The notes below the pieces were generated by a model. That model did not search any database. It was given only the letters and a program-made list of their open reading frames with translations, and was not told the origin of the DNA. This document shows, in pieces, positions 35,433-43,708 of a stretch of 64,000 bases of DNA. Position numbers and translations under genes: made by a program. The stretch lies in NCBI RefSeq assembly GCF_019977395.1, contig NZ_AP024660.1, positions 496,001 through 560,000 on the forward strand, read 5' to 3'. The first letter of the stretch is position 1; each line of letters opens with the position of its first letter. The stretch is from Arthrobacter sp. NicSoilC5 (GTDB lineage Bacteria; Actinomycetota; Actinomycetes; Actinomycetales; Micrococcaceae).

Positions 35433-36422
35433 AAGCGTCTGGACTCCCAGAGCGCCCATCTTTTCGAACGGCAACGCAACCGTGGTCAGCTTGGGCCTGA
35501 GGTAGGCCGCGATGAGTTCCTGGTTGTCGAAGCCGATCACGGCGATGTCACCGGGGATGGCCAGGCCACGTTCTTTTATGGCGTCGTAAGCGCCCATGGC
35601 CATGCGGTCATTGAGGCAAAAGAGTGCGGTTGGCCTCTCCTTGGCCGGGTACCGGTCGAGGATTTGGCAGGCAGCGTCGTAGCCGCCGTCTGCCGTTGCA
35701 TACCCGGCCACCACCAGCTCCGGATCGAGCTCAAGGCCTGCGTCGGCCAGGGATTCCCGGACCCCCTGCAGACGCCCGACAGCTGCAGGGATGCCCGGGT
35801 CCAGGTTGATCACACCGATCCTGGTGTGGCCGGCCTGGAGGAGGCGTTCGATGGCCACCCGTCCGCCGGCCCTTTCGTCGGGAACGATCGAGGGCAGCTT
35901 TCCGTCCAGGTCGAAACAGTTGACGAGCACCGTGGGCACTTCGTGCGCGCTTGGGGGCACATGTACACCGCGGTGGTGCGTTGCCGCGTACAGCAGGCCT
36001 TCCACCCGCTGCTCCAGCAACTTCTCAACGGCAGCCTCCTCCATTCCTTGGTTGGGGCCGGCCGTATCGCCCTGGTCCGACGGGGCAATAAGGAGGAATC
36101 GATGGTCGATCCAGGCCTGGTCCTGGGCACCTTTGATGATGTCCACTGCGAACGGTGCGGTCACGATCTCGGTGACAATCCCGTACCAGTCGCTGCGCTG
36201 GGATGCCAACGCCCTGGCCCCGGCATTTGGACGGTAGCCCAAGGCTTGGACGGCGTCGGCGATCCGGGTCCGCGTCTCTTCCGAGATGCTGGCGTTTTCG
36301 CGGTTGCTCAGCACGAATGAGACAGCCGTCCGGGAGACTCCGGCATGCTTGGCGACGTCACTCATGGTGACACCACGCTGCCGTGCAGCAACGGGTTTGC
36401 TTGAGGAGGCGTTTTTCGCCAT
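35352..36422 (-). CDS. LacI-family repressor of fructan locus 2
   Basis: Regulator of 356 residues: polar 17-residue extension, LacI HTH (VTMSDVAKHAGVSRTAVSFV, about residues 18-37), hinge and sugar-binding core. It stands at the head of the importer genes (binding protein 78 bases later) and has a pair of operator-like dyads at 36499-36544, about 80-120 bases upstream. The same operator pair precedes the GH32-AKR pair at 39578-39620, so one regulator probably controls both transcription units. Inducer presumably a fructo-oligosaccharide or fructose derivative. Confidence 0.94.
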   Translation of the reverse strand: MAKNASSSKPVAARQRGVTMSDVAKHAGVSRTAVSFVLSNRENASISEETRTRIADAVQALGYRPNAGARALASQRSDWYGIVTEIVTAPFAVDIIKGAQDQAWIDHRFLLIAPSDQGDTAGPNQGMEEAAVEKLLEQRVEGLLYAATHHRGVHVPPSAHEVPTVLVNCFDLDGKLPSIVPDERAGGRVAIERLLQAGHTRIGVINLDPGIPAAVGRLQGVRESLADAGLELDPELVVAGYATADGGYDAACQILDRYPAKERPTALFCLNDRMAMGAYDAIKERGLAIPGDIAVIGFDNQELIAAYLRPKLTTVALPFEKMGALGVQTLAALTAGQPITAGQQLVDCPLLERSSV

Positions 36423-36498
36423 TGAATGCTCCAGTGGTCTTCATTGAGCCGGGTAGTGCCAGTTCTGCCGGGAGGACATCTGTCCTGCCCGATTGCAG

Positions 36499-36544
36499 GT
36501 AACTCGCGTTACCTTGCGCGCGTGATCCAAGTTACTCGCGTTAC
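36499..36544. promoter_or_regulatory. paired LacI operators upstream of the LacI / importer operon
   Basis: GTAACTCGCGTTAC (36499-36512) and GTTACTCGCGTTAC (36531-36544) have centres 32 bases apart, about three helical turns. Central CG and GTAAC/GTTAC half-sites fit LacI-family operators. The pair recurs at 39578-39620. Confidence 0.75.
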
Positions 36545-36613
36545 TAAGAGGTGTCAATAGCCGCTAATGGGCGCGGACATCACCAGCCCTCTTCCGGCCG
36601 GGACGTGTGGCGG

Positions 36614-37612
36614 TTAGGGGCGGTTCTTGAAGGACTCGACCTTCCCCGGGTCTCTTTCGACCACCGGGCCGAGGATCTTATCGATCCTCACGAGCAGTTC
36701 CGGGTCAAGCTTGACTCCTGCAGCCTGGACGTTGTCGACGAGTTGCCCGGGCCGGGATGCTCCCACGATGGCTGCCGAGACGTTGGGGTTCTGCAGTACC
36801 CATGCGACAGCGAAGGCTGCCATCGACAGTCCGGTCTCTTCGGCCAGGGGTTTCAGCTGCTGGACACGGGTGAGGATGTCCTCGCTGAGAAAGCGGTGGT
36901 CGTTTTTCAGGCCGCCGTTGTCGGCGCGGAAGCGGGAACCCTGTGGGGCCGCGGCGCCGGGAGCGTACTTGCCGGTGAGGACTCCCTGGGCGAGCGGAGA
37001 CCAACAGATCTGGCTTATGCCCAGCTCCTCGCTCAGTGGAACGATTTCCTGTTCGATAACGCGCCAGAGCATGGAATACTGCGGCTGGTTGGAGATGAGC
37101 TGGATGCCAAGTTCGTTGGCCAGGGCGGCGCCCGACCGTAGCTCGTCCGTCGTCCACTCTGAGACCCCGATATAGTGCGCTTTCCCGGCCCGGACGATAT
37201 CGGCAAAGGCCTGCATGGTCTCTTCCAGCGGGGTCTCGTAGTCGTATCTGTGGGCTTGGTAGAGGTCGACGTAGTCGGTTTGGAGACGGCGCAGCGATGA
37301 GTTGATGGACTCCATGAGGTGTTTTCGTGACAGGCCGCGGTCGTTCCGGCCGTCCCCCGTAGGGAAGTAGGCCTTGGTGAAGATCTCGACGCTTTCACGG
37401 CGGGTCCCTTTGAGCGCCTCGCCCAACGCTCGCTCGGCCCGGGTTCCGGCATAGGCATCGGCGGTGTCGAAGGTGGTGATGCCCAAATCCAGTGCTTGCT
37501 TGACGCACTGCGTCGCTGCATCCTGGTCAATCTGCTCACCGTGTGTGAACCAGTTTCCGTACGCGATTTCGCTGATGTATAGGCCGGAGGATCCCAGCTT
37601 GCGGTGTTCCAT
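36614..37612 (-). CDS. aldo/keto reductase (copy 2 of the GH32-AKR pair)
   Basis: NAD(P)H-dependent aldo/keto reductase of 332 residues, with the complete tetrad D49, Y54, K80 and H121 at the same positions as copy 1 (451-1449). ATG 37612 shares one base with the GH32 stop codon (TGATG), so translation is coupled. It is cytoplasmic and without signal peptide. Conserved pairing of this enzyme with a GH32 hydrolase in two separate operons suggests a specific step in fructan catabolism, for example reduction of a ketose or anhydro-sugar product, but no substrate can be named. The operators of the LacI operon lie just beyond its 3' end. Confidence 0.93.
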   Translation of the reverse strand: MEHRKLGSSGLYISEIAYGNWFTHGEQIDQDAATQCVKQALDLGITTFDTADAYAGTRAERALGEALKGTRRESVEIFTKAYFPTGDGRNDRGLSRKHLMESINSSLRRLQTDYVDLYQAHRYDYETPLEETMQAFADIVRAGKAHYIGVSEWTTDELRSGAALANELGIQLISNQPQYSMLWRVIEQEIVPLSEELGISQICWSPLAQGVLTGKYAPGAAAPQGSRFRADNGGLKNDHRFLSEDILTRVQQLKPLAEETGLSMAAFAVAWVLQNPNVSAAIVGASRPGQLVDNVQAAGVKLDPELLVRIDKILGPVVERDPGKVESFKNRP

Positions 37613-39120
37613 CAGGCTTTTTCCTTTCCTAAATCGATGAGTTGGAGCGCAGCGTCGGCCGTGCCACCAGTGGAGTACAGGGTGAGGGATGTCTGGGCAC
37701 GGTCAGGGAAGATCAGTTCAGTCACGGTGGCGAGCCCATCGTTGGCGAAAATTTCCACGGAGCAGTGGTCAACGAAGATCTGGAGCGCGTAACTGCCGTC
37801 CTGCCGGGCGGCAATCGGAGCGAGGCTGGTGGAGGGGAAAGCTTCGTGAAAGCCGGTGTCCCCGGAGCGGGTACGGTCCACGATGAGTTCTCCGCTGCGG
37901 GGCCGGATCCCGATCCGCGTCCCGGCCGTGCCGTCGGCTGAACCCCTGACAACAAGGCCGAACTCCTCGGCACCGCCCGGCGTAAAGATGATGTCAATGG
38001 CCTGTACTGCTGCGCCGCCCTCGACTGCTGCCTGGCCGTTTATGGTTAGCCACTGCAAGGGGCCGGACTCCGACGTTGCTTTTACTTCCGGCGCGGGTTG
38101 CTGAACGAGCCGGGGTTGACCGTTCACGGAAACAAGGGAAATGTCCCTGACCAGGCTCATGGGACTGCGCCAGGGAGCGGTGGGAATGTGGTTGGCGTAC
38201 TGCCAGTTGTTCATCCAGCCGATCATCAACCGCCGGCCTTTTGGAACGTTGCTGAACGAGACGGCTGCATAGTAGTCCCGGCCCCAGTCAAGCCACTGGT
38301 AGTCGGGTACGCGCTCCGGATCCTGCATACCCTCGGTGAGGCTTGTCTCGGAGCGGAACGTGGCGCCGTCGAACTCTCCCACAAAATACTGGCCTGCCGA
38401 CCCGCCGTTCGGGCCTCCGGGGTTCATGTTCACCGTCAGGACCCATTTCCTGACCGAGGTGTCACCGTTCAGCGGCAGCTCGAAGAGGTCCGGGCACTCC
38501 CAGATCCCGCCGGTGCCGTTTGCAGGGCCGAAGGTGCTGAGGTATTCCCAGTTCTTGAGGTCTTCCGAGCGGTAAAGCAGGACAGTGAAGTCATGTGCTT
38601 CGACGGCCACCATGACCCAGTAGCTGCCGCCCGGGCCGTCATAGCGGAAGACTTTTGGGTCCCGGAATTCCGGTGAGTTCCTGGTGAGGACCGGGTTGCC
38701 GGCATACTTCGTCCAGGCGTAGCCGCCGTCAGTGCTCCATGCGATGGACTGGGCCTGGGTGCCCTGATGGGGGGAACCCGGTTTGTATGCACTCGTGTAG
38801 ATGGCCACCAAGGGGGCTTTTCCGTCTGCGCCGAATCCACTGGTGTTGCCGGTGTCCACCACGACGCTGCCGGAGAAGATTTCCTCGGTTTTATCGCAGG
38901 GGATTGCTACCGGTTGTTCCTCCCAGCTGACCAGGTCTGCTGAGGTGGCATGGCCCCACGACATGTTGCTGTGAACGTTTCCGTAGGGGTTGTTCTGGTA
39001 ATAGAGATGGTAGACGCCCTCGTGGAAGACCAGTCCGTTGGGATCGTTAAGCCATGTGTTCCTGGCAGCGTAGTGGATGGCAGGCCGGTAGGTGTCGAGG
39101 GTCGGGGTGACGCTGTTCAT
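37612..39120 (-). CDS. intracellular GH32 beta-fructosidase (copy 2)
   Basis: GH32 enzyme of 502 residues with nucleophile D26 (WLNDPNG), D154 (FRDPKV) and acid/base E208 (WECPDLF), no signal peptide. It would split imported fructo-oligosaccharides in the cytoplasm. The N-terminal 200 residues align without gaps to copy 1 at 1449-2963. Unlike copy 1 it is the first real gene of its unit. Its ATG overlaps by four bases (ATGA) the stop of a 43-codon leader frame derived from a binding-protein gene start, so its translation may depend on that leader. Confidence 0.95.
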   Translation of the reverse strand: MNSVTPTLDTYRPAIHYAARNTWLNDPNGLVFHEGVYHLYYQNNPYGNVHSNMSWGHATSADLVSWEEQPVAIPCDKTEEIFSGSVVVDTGNTSGFGADGKAPLVAIYTSAYKPGSPHQGTQAQSIAWSTDGGYAWTKYAGNPVLTRNSPEFRDPKVFRYDGPGGSYWVMVAVEAHDFTVLLYRSEDLKNWEYLSTFGPANGTGGIWECPDLFELPLNGDTSVRKWVLTVNMNPGGPNGGSAGQYFVGEFDGATFRSETSLTEGMQDPERVPDYQWLDWGRDYYAAVSFSNVPKGRRLMIGWMNNWQYANHIPTAPWRSPMSLVRDISLVSVNGQPRLVQQPAPEVKATSESGPLQWLTINGQAAVEGGAAVQAIDIIFTPGGAEEFGLVVRGSADGTAGTRIGIRPRSGELIVDRTRSGDTGFHEAFPSTSLAPIAARQDGSYALQIFVDHCSVEIFANDGLATVTELIFPDRAQTSLTLYSTGGTADAALQLIDLGKEKA

Positions 39121-39248
39121 TGTTCTCGTTTGATGGCCGTGTGCGCGGTCCGCAGTGCCATGGAGAGGCCGTGGGTTGGCATGAAGATACTGCCCTGACC
39201 CGGACAGGCGGCGCCTGGGCCGGCCTGAAGAATCGGGTTTTGTGTCAT
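39117..39248 (-). CDS. 43-codon leader frame coupled to GH32 copy 2 (relic of a binding-protein start)
   Basis: Starts at ATG 39248 in the repeat copy of the family-5 binding-protein translation start, with the same AGGAAAGAG ribosome site (copy A has AGGAAGAG) and the same first codons (MTQ). After this it runs through unrelated sequence (MTQNPILQAGPGAA...TAIKREQ) and ends in a TGA overlapping the GH32 ATG as ATGA. It has no lipoprotein signal. It is either a meaningless relic or a translated leader that couples ribosomes into GH32. The frame and overlap are seen directly; translation is inferred. Confidence 0.5.
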   Translation of the reverse strand: MTQNPILQAGPGAACPGQGSIFMPTHGLSMALRTAHTAIKREQ

Positions 39249-39408
39249 GATGGAATATCTCTTTCCTGTCTTCATCAGCAAGGTGAAGGGTGGGTGGGGG
39301 ATGTGCTCTTCGACGTTGATTTCGCGGTCAGACCGCAGAGCGTTTTAGCGGCGGACAGTCGACCAACTGCTGGCCGGCAGTGGTCGACTGTCCTGCTGTC
39401 AGGGCGGC
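39227..39408. repeat. direct repeat, copy B (relic)
   Basis: Same block as 35253-35432 with scattered substitutions and small indels: end of a LacI gene including its stop, the gap, and the ribosome site and ATG of a binding-protein gene. The flanks differ, so the copy is truncated on both sides. Confidence 0.85.
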
Positions 39409-39507
39409 GTCCACCAGGTGCCACGTTCTGGAAGGCGCTCACCGTCATATCTCCGGAGGTGGCTAAACGGCGTCCTTCGACGACGCCGCATTTCCCGCCG
39501 CCGCCAT
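39328..39507 (-). pseudogene. collapsed LacI gene: both ends kept, middle deleted
   Basis: The 3' part (39328-39408) matches the last codons of the LacI gene at 35352 (VDCPPLKRSAV and stop against VDCPLLERSSV and stop). The 5' part beginning at ATG 39507 reads MAAAGNAASSKDAV then stop, similar to MAKNASSSKPVA of the intact gene. About 900 bases of coding sequence are missing between them. The upstream region with the operator pair is retained. So this was a duplicate LacI gene that lost its coding body but left its promoter in front of the GH32-AKR pair. Confidence 0.75.
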
Positions 39508-39577
39508 TGAACCGTCACCTGTACTTCTTGAGAAAACGCGCCCTCTCCCGGGAGGGCTTGTGGCCAAACACCTTTAG

Positions 39578-39620
39578 GTAACGCGCGTTACTTTGATGTG
39601 ATCCACGTTACCCGCGTTAC
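39578..39620. promoter_or_regulatory. paired LacI operators upstream of GH32-AKR copy 2
   Basis: GTAACGCGCGTTAC (39578-39591, perfect palindrome) and GTTACCCGCGTTAC (39607-39620), centres 29 bases apart. The linker between them (ending GTGATCCA) matches that of the pair at 36499-36544 apart from a 3-base gap. Probably the promoter/operator for the leader frame, GH32 and AKR. Confidence 0.75.
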
Positions 39621-39703
39621 CCCTCGGTTGTCAAAGAGCGCCAGGGTGTGGAGCCCGCTCGGCGATGCTGCTATCCGGGTCGGCGGCCGGAGCCCTGTGC
39701 GCG

Positions 39704-40837
39704 TCAGACCTTTGCGTTGTAGACGTCAAGTCCGAACCGGTTGAGTCCGGGCGTTCCGGCGTACCCCAGGTACGGCAGGCCGAATGTGTCCTCGATGCTG
39801 GCCAGCAGGCTGTAGTGGTTGTAGGGGGTGGTGGACCATGTCCCGCCCTTGGTGAACGGAGACAGCACCAGGGCTCCCACCCTGCCGCCGCCCATCCCTG
39901 TGATGCCGGGCAGCGCAGCGTTCGGTCCGGGACCTTCCCCGCAGCAGGCACTCGCGTCCGACTGCGGCCCGTCGGACTCGTCGAAGGTAATGACCAGGAC
40001 GCCGTCCTGCTTGAACGCGGGGGAGGACGTGATGGCCGGAACCCACTGCTTGAGCCATTCGTCGGCGCTCGCAAGCCCGCCCGGATGTCCGTCAACGCAG
40101 GGGGAATCGTGCCCGTCGTGGCACAGGTTGGGGGTGATCATCGACAGGTTGGGCGTGGTGGCAGCGGAGGCGAGGTCGGTTGCTAAGGCGGTCAGGTCGA
40201 CGTCGTTCGCGGCGCAGTCGGGCGATCCGGTGATCCCCGCGAAGTACACGAACGGGTTGTGCCGCGCCGCATACTGGTCGCCCACCCGCGCCTTCTGCGT
40301 ATCATCGACGGCGCCCAGGGCAGGGTGCCGGCAGGGAGAGCCCATGTCCTCCATGTAGCCCTTCCAGGTTTTGCCGGCCGCTTTCAGCTGACCGGCGACG
40401 GTGGGAACGCCAGTGGGGAAGACGCACCCGTCACCGACGGCCTGGCCGGGGCTCGCGGTGCCGGCGCCCACGAACGGCGTGTAGGTCTGGCAGTCGGCCT
40501 GCATCTGGGCGTTGGGGCCCTGCCCGGAAATCTGGGCAACATAGTTGGGCTGGGAGTTGTGCGCTGTGCCGTAGTACTGGTTCAGCAGGACGCCCTGGCT
40601 GCGCAGGGTCTGGGAGAGGTAGGGAGCGGCCGACGCCGGGCCCCACGTTTCGTCGTAGCCCTTGTTTTCGAGGTTGATGACGAAGACGTGGTTGGCTCCT
40701 GGCAGGTAGCCCTGGCTTGGTGTCGACGCGGTGGGGGCGCTGATGGCGGCGGCGGGGTTGAGGGTGGCCGCAGTTCCGCCGAGGGCGGCGGCAAGCACGG
40801 CCATGGCGGCCAGGGCGGGGCGGAGTTTGATTTTCAC
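39704..40837 (-). CDS. secreted phosphoesterase (PF04185-like), Sec signal
   Basis: Exported phosphoesterase of about 377 residues in the phospholipase C / acid phosphatase superfamily. Signal peptide of about 35 residues, then HVFVINLENKGYDETWG, where the Asn/Glu after the hydrophobic strand is the metal and nucleophile region, and VLVITFDESDGPQSDASACC near residue 300 with metal-binding acidic residues. Start set at GTG 40837, which overlaps the upstream gene's stop (GTGA) and has GGAAG five bases upstream; ATG 40849 is the alternative. It may release phosphate from lipids or organic esters. Six or more Cys suggest disulfides. Coupled to the homologous gene upstream. Confidence 0.85.
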   Translation of the reverse strand: MKIKLRPALAAMAVLAAALGGTAATLNPAAAISAPTASTPSQGYLPGANHVFVINLENKGYDETWGPASAAPYLSQTLRSQGVLLNQYYGTAHNSQPNYVAQISGQGPNAQMQADCQTYTPFVGAGTASPGQAVGDGCVFPTGVPTVAGQLKAAGKTWKGYMEDMGSPCRHPALGAVDDTQKARVGDQYAARHNPFVYFAGITGSPDCAANDVDLTALATDLASAATTPNLSMITPNLCHDGHDSPCVDGHPGGLASADEWLKQWVPAITSSPAFKQDGVLVITFDESDGPQSDASACCGEGPGPNAALPGITGMGGGRVGALVLSPFTKGGTWSTTPYNHYSLLASIEDTFGLPYLGYAGTPGLNRFGLDVYNAKV

Positions 40838-42102
40838 GGGAGCTTCCATCCGTCAGCAAGTGCTTTTTCTTTCAGGCCGGACCATTCCTCGGCCGGAGGC
40901 GGGCCCACCGGGGTGCAGGCAGGGCCGGCCACAAAGGGCGGGACCAGATACGTGGGGGCGGCAAGGTTTGCGGGCGTTCCGAAGTCCAGGACCTCGGCAA
41001 TATTGCGTGCGGCCTGGTCCCGGGGTGTCAGGGGAGGCAGGTTCCAGCGCCACTCGATGGCCTTCAGGACCGAGGTGTGGTCGTAGACGTCGTGCGCAAC
41101 GTATCGGCGGCGTGCGCGGGGTGAGACCACCAAGGAGGGAACACGGAATCCGCGCAACGCTGTTTCCGGGCTGGTGTCCGGTGCCGTCGCCGGGGGCACG
41201 TGGTCGTAGAAACCGCCCCATTCGTCGTAATTGACCACCAGCATGGTGTTCGCCCAGCCTGGGCCGGACGTGACCGCGTTGTAGACCTCGGCGAGGAACG
41301 TTTCGCCCGAGCGGATGTCCGCGTGCGGATGGTCGTCGCCGGAGGTTCCTGAGCCTTCGTCCGTGAAGCGCGGGTCAACAAAAGAGACGGAAGGCAGAGC
41401 GCCGGCGGAGCAGTCCGCAAGGAACTCCGCGTACGGACGGGAGATGCCCTGGTACATGGTTCCCCACAGTGCCGTGAACGGGATGTCGCCGTAGTAGTAC
41501 TTGCCTGAAACACCTGCCGCGGCCAGCCGGTCCCAGATGGTGGGAAGGGTGGAGGTGGTGGAGGAGTTGTGGATCCGGTCCGTGGCCGCAGCGTGTTGGT
41601 AGAAGCGGTTCGGGTACGTTTCGGCCATGGTGGCGGCGAAGTATCGGTCGCAGACAGTCCAGTCCGGTCCGGCCTGGCGCCAGAAGTCAAGATCCGGCTC
41701 GCTGTAGTAACCCACGGAGAACTCGTCGTTCTCACCCGCCCGCAGCCAACCGTCGTTTTTGCCGCTGTTGTACTGGATCCGGCCGCCCTCGTAGGAGTGG
41801 TCGGGGTCAGGGTGGCCGCAGCCTTGAAAGTCGGTCAAATGGTAGGTGGAGTGGGGGATGCCGTAGCGGTCGATGTAGCTGAGGCCGGACTGCGTGCCGT
41901 CAGCACCGGGCAGCCAGCCCAGGAAGTGGTCGAAGGAGCGGTTTTCCATCATCACGACAACGATGTGCTCGATGCCCGAGTCGCTGGGCGCCGGAAGCGT
42001 GGACGGTGCGGCGGCGGCCGGCCGGAAGGCGCTGCCGGCGGCCAAGGTGGTCGCGGCAGCGGTTCCTGCGGCGCCAAGGAAGTGGCGTCTGGAGAGGTTC
42101 AC
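40834..42102 (-). CDS. Tat-exported phosphoesterase / phospholipase C family protein
   Basis: Phosphoesterase family (phospholipase C type) protein of 422 residues. Tat signal NLSRRHFLGAAGTAAATTL, cleavage near residue 32. The family motif VVVMMENRSFDHFLGWLPGA follows, then QGCGHPDPDHSYE, and VVNYDEWGGFYDHVPP with metal-binding residues. It would hydrolyse phosphodiesters of lipids or other organic phosphate outside the cell. It overlaps the Sec-exported relative at 39704-40837 by four bases, so two family members with different export routes are made from one mRNA. No Pho-type regulator is adjacent. Confidence 0.9.
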   Translation of the reverse strand: MNLSRRHFLGAAGTAAATTLAAGSAFRPAAAAPSTLPAPSDSGIEHIVVVMMENRSFDHFLGWLPGADGTQSGLSYIDRYGIPHSTYHLTDFQGCGHPDPDHSYEGGRIQYNSGKNDGWLRAGENDEFSVGYYSEPDLDFWRQAGPDWTVCDRYFAATMAETYPNRFYQHAAATDRIHNSSTTSTLPTIWDRLAAAGVSGKYYYGDIPFTALWGTMYQGISRPYAEFLADCSAGALPSVSFVDPRFTDEGSGTSGDDHPHADIRSGETFLAEVYNAVTSGPGWANTMLVVNYDEWGGFYDHVPPATAPDTSPETALRGFRVPSLVVSPRARRRYVAHDVYDHTSVLKAIEWRWNLPPLTPRDQAARNIAEVLDFGTPANLAAPTYLVPPFVAGPACTPVGPPPAEEWSGLKEKALADGWKLP

Positions 42103-42311
42103 GTCTGGTTCCTTGCAGGTGAGGAGGACGGCGACGCGGGCACGCCCCCCGCCTTGGGCCGGTCGCCGGACCTGAAGTTACTGGTCGGTAAGATTTTGCG
42201 CTCACCAGTAGATCACGGCTTGTCACGGTCTTGGCTCCGAACCGGGGCTGTTCATGGAATGTTCACTGGAGGTTCTGCGGGAGCGGACTGGTCCGTCCCT
42301 GGAGCCAGTCC

Positions 42312-42896
42312 TCAGTCACGCTCCATCTGAATGGTGATTTCGTAGGAATCTGAGCCTTCGGGAGACTCCTCGATGCACAGTGACTCCCGGCTTGTTCCAC
42401 CAGTTCCGGTCCTGATGCAACCCACGTACCGTCCCAGGGCGGCGTCGCCCGTTCCGGACGTCATGCCGAACCTGCTTGCCGCAGATTCAAGGCTGACCTT
42501 GTGGGCCACGGACCACCGTGCGCTCAGCCGCAAACAGGATGTGTCGATGGAGAGACACCCGGGATCAACCTTGGGGTCGAGGCGGGAGACCTCCACCCAA
42601 TCATTCTCCGGTAGGTTGTCCGCGCGGGCCCGCATGGCACTCGCCTTCTCTTCCTGGGAGCCGCCGCCACCGTTGATCTCCTGGGCCAGCGCCGAGCATC
42701 CCGCGAAGACGAGAATGCACAGCAGGGCCACTGCCAGCGCGACACCGCCGAGGATCCATCCAAGCCGGCTTTTCTTTTTCGGCGGAGGCCCCGGCCAGCC
42801 TGGCTGCGGGTATCCGTACGGCTGGTGCTGATACTGGACCCGCGGAGAATGACGCGGCTGGGGAGGGTGGGCTGGCTGCTGCTGGCCGTCATTCAC
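42312..42896 (-). CDS. membrane-anchored hypothetical protein with Pro/Gln-rich N-terminus
   Basis: Unrecognised protein of about 194 residues. A Pro/Gln/Tyr-rich cytoplasmic tail (QQQPAHPPQPRHSP, then KKKSR) is followed by one transmembrane helix (LGWILGGVALAVALLCILVF) and an extracellular domain of about 110 residues with five cysteines. The layout is common for actinobacterial DUF-type exported proteins. GTG 42896 is my choice because the tail starts naturally there; the frame is open to 42998. It stands alone on the minus strand. No function assigned. Confidence 0.65.
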   Translation of the reverse strand: MNDGQQQPAHPPQPRHSPRVQYQHQPYGYPQPGWPGPPPKKKSRLGWILGGVALAVALLCILVFAGCSALAQEINGGGGSQEEKASAMRARADNLPENDWVEVSRLDPKVDPGCLSIDTSCLRLSARWSVAHKVSLESAASRFGMTSGTGDAALGRYVGCIRTGTGGTSRESLCIEESPEGSDSYEITIQMERD

Positions 42897-43186
42897 TTCG
42901 GAGCCCCAGTGAGGACCGGCCCCGGCCGCCGGAAGAGGAAGCCAGCCTTGTGCGAGGCGGCCGAGCTCCCGTACCGTCCAGATGCCTGCCTTCGGCAAAG
43001 AACCACGCGTCCCCCAGTGTGTTGATCTTCCGGCAATCCTACGCGGGCAGGCTCAACTGTTGGCCAGTACTGACCGGACCCGGACGAGTGGCTCCGGGAT
43101 CAGCCATTGAACGGCACTGGAGATTGATGCAACTGTGGAGCTCCGGTGATTAGTCCGGGTGGCCCGCTGGCTGGTCATCGTCCTGA

Positions 43187-43378
43187 TTAAAGGGCGGCGC
43201 GTGAGGTCCGCGCTGCCGCCGCCTCAGCTTTTTGGGCTTCCGGACCCCCAACGCCATTGCCTGCCCGGGTTCGCGACCGCCGTCGGGCCTTCGCCAAAGA
43301 CACCAGCAAGATCACTACGGTACCCATCCAGGCAAATCCGGTGAGGAACACCAGGCCGATCGACACTAAGGGGTGCAT
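43187..43378 (-). CDS. possible small membrane protein
   Basis: A 63-codon frame whose first part is one strong transmembrane segment (LVSIGLVFLTGFAWMGTVVI) followed by a basic, Ala-rich tail. ATG 43378 has no clear ribosome site; the frame is open to 43459. Weak call based on hydrophobicity only. I see nothing convincing in the rest of the stretch 42897-43490. Confidence 0.3.
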   Translation of the reverse strand: MHPLVSIGLVFLTGFAWMGTVVILLVSLAKARRRSRTRAGNGVGGPEAQKAEAAAARTSRAAL

Positions 43379-43490
43379 AGCCAGAGCATAGGACCACGCG
43401 GCCGGGACATCCGGGCGAAACTCCGCATGATTGGCGCCGGGATTTGCGCGGGCAGGCACCGGTGGTTGGAGTCCCGGCGATGGACACAGA

Positions 43491-43522
43491 AAAGGCGCGC
43501 CCCGTTCGCTGAGCGCGCCTTT
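43491..43522 (-). terminator. intrinsic terminator of csbD-like gene
   Basis: AAAGGCGCGC pairs with GCGCGCCTTT (10 pairs, 12-base loop) 12 bases after the CsbD stop; on the minus strand the stem is followed by TTTTCTGT, a proper U-rich tail. Confidence 0.85.
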
Positions 43523-43534
43523 CCCTTGATCCGG

Positions 43535-43708
43535 TCAGTGCTTGAAAGCATCCTTGACCTTTTCCCCGGCCTGCTTCAAGTCACCCTTGGCCTGGTCTGC
43601 CTGGCCTTCGGCCCGCAGGCTCTCATCGCCGCTGGCTGCGCCTGCAGCTTCCTTGGCCTTGCCGCCTGCCTTCTCGGCAGCATTATCGATCTTGTCACCC
43701 AGTCCCAT
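43535..43708 (-). CDS. CsbD-family stress protein
   Basis: Small hydrophilic protein of 57 residues, rich in Lys, Glu, Ala and Gly, with the CsbD pattern MGLGDKIDNAAEKAGGKAKE and EGQADQAKGDLKQAGEKVKD. CsbD-like proteins are induced by general stress in many bacteria; the molecular role is unknown. ATG 43708 has a perfect AGGAGG eight bases upstream, which decides the start over an in-frame codon at 43753. Monocistronic with its own terminator. Confidence 0.92.
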   Translation of the reverse strand: MGLGDKIDNAAEKAGGKAKEAAGAASGDESLRAEGQADQAKGDLKQAGEKVKDAFKH

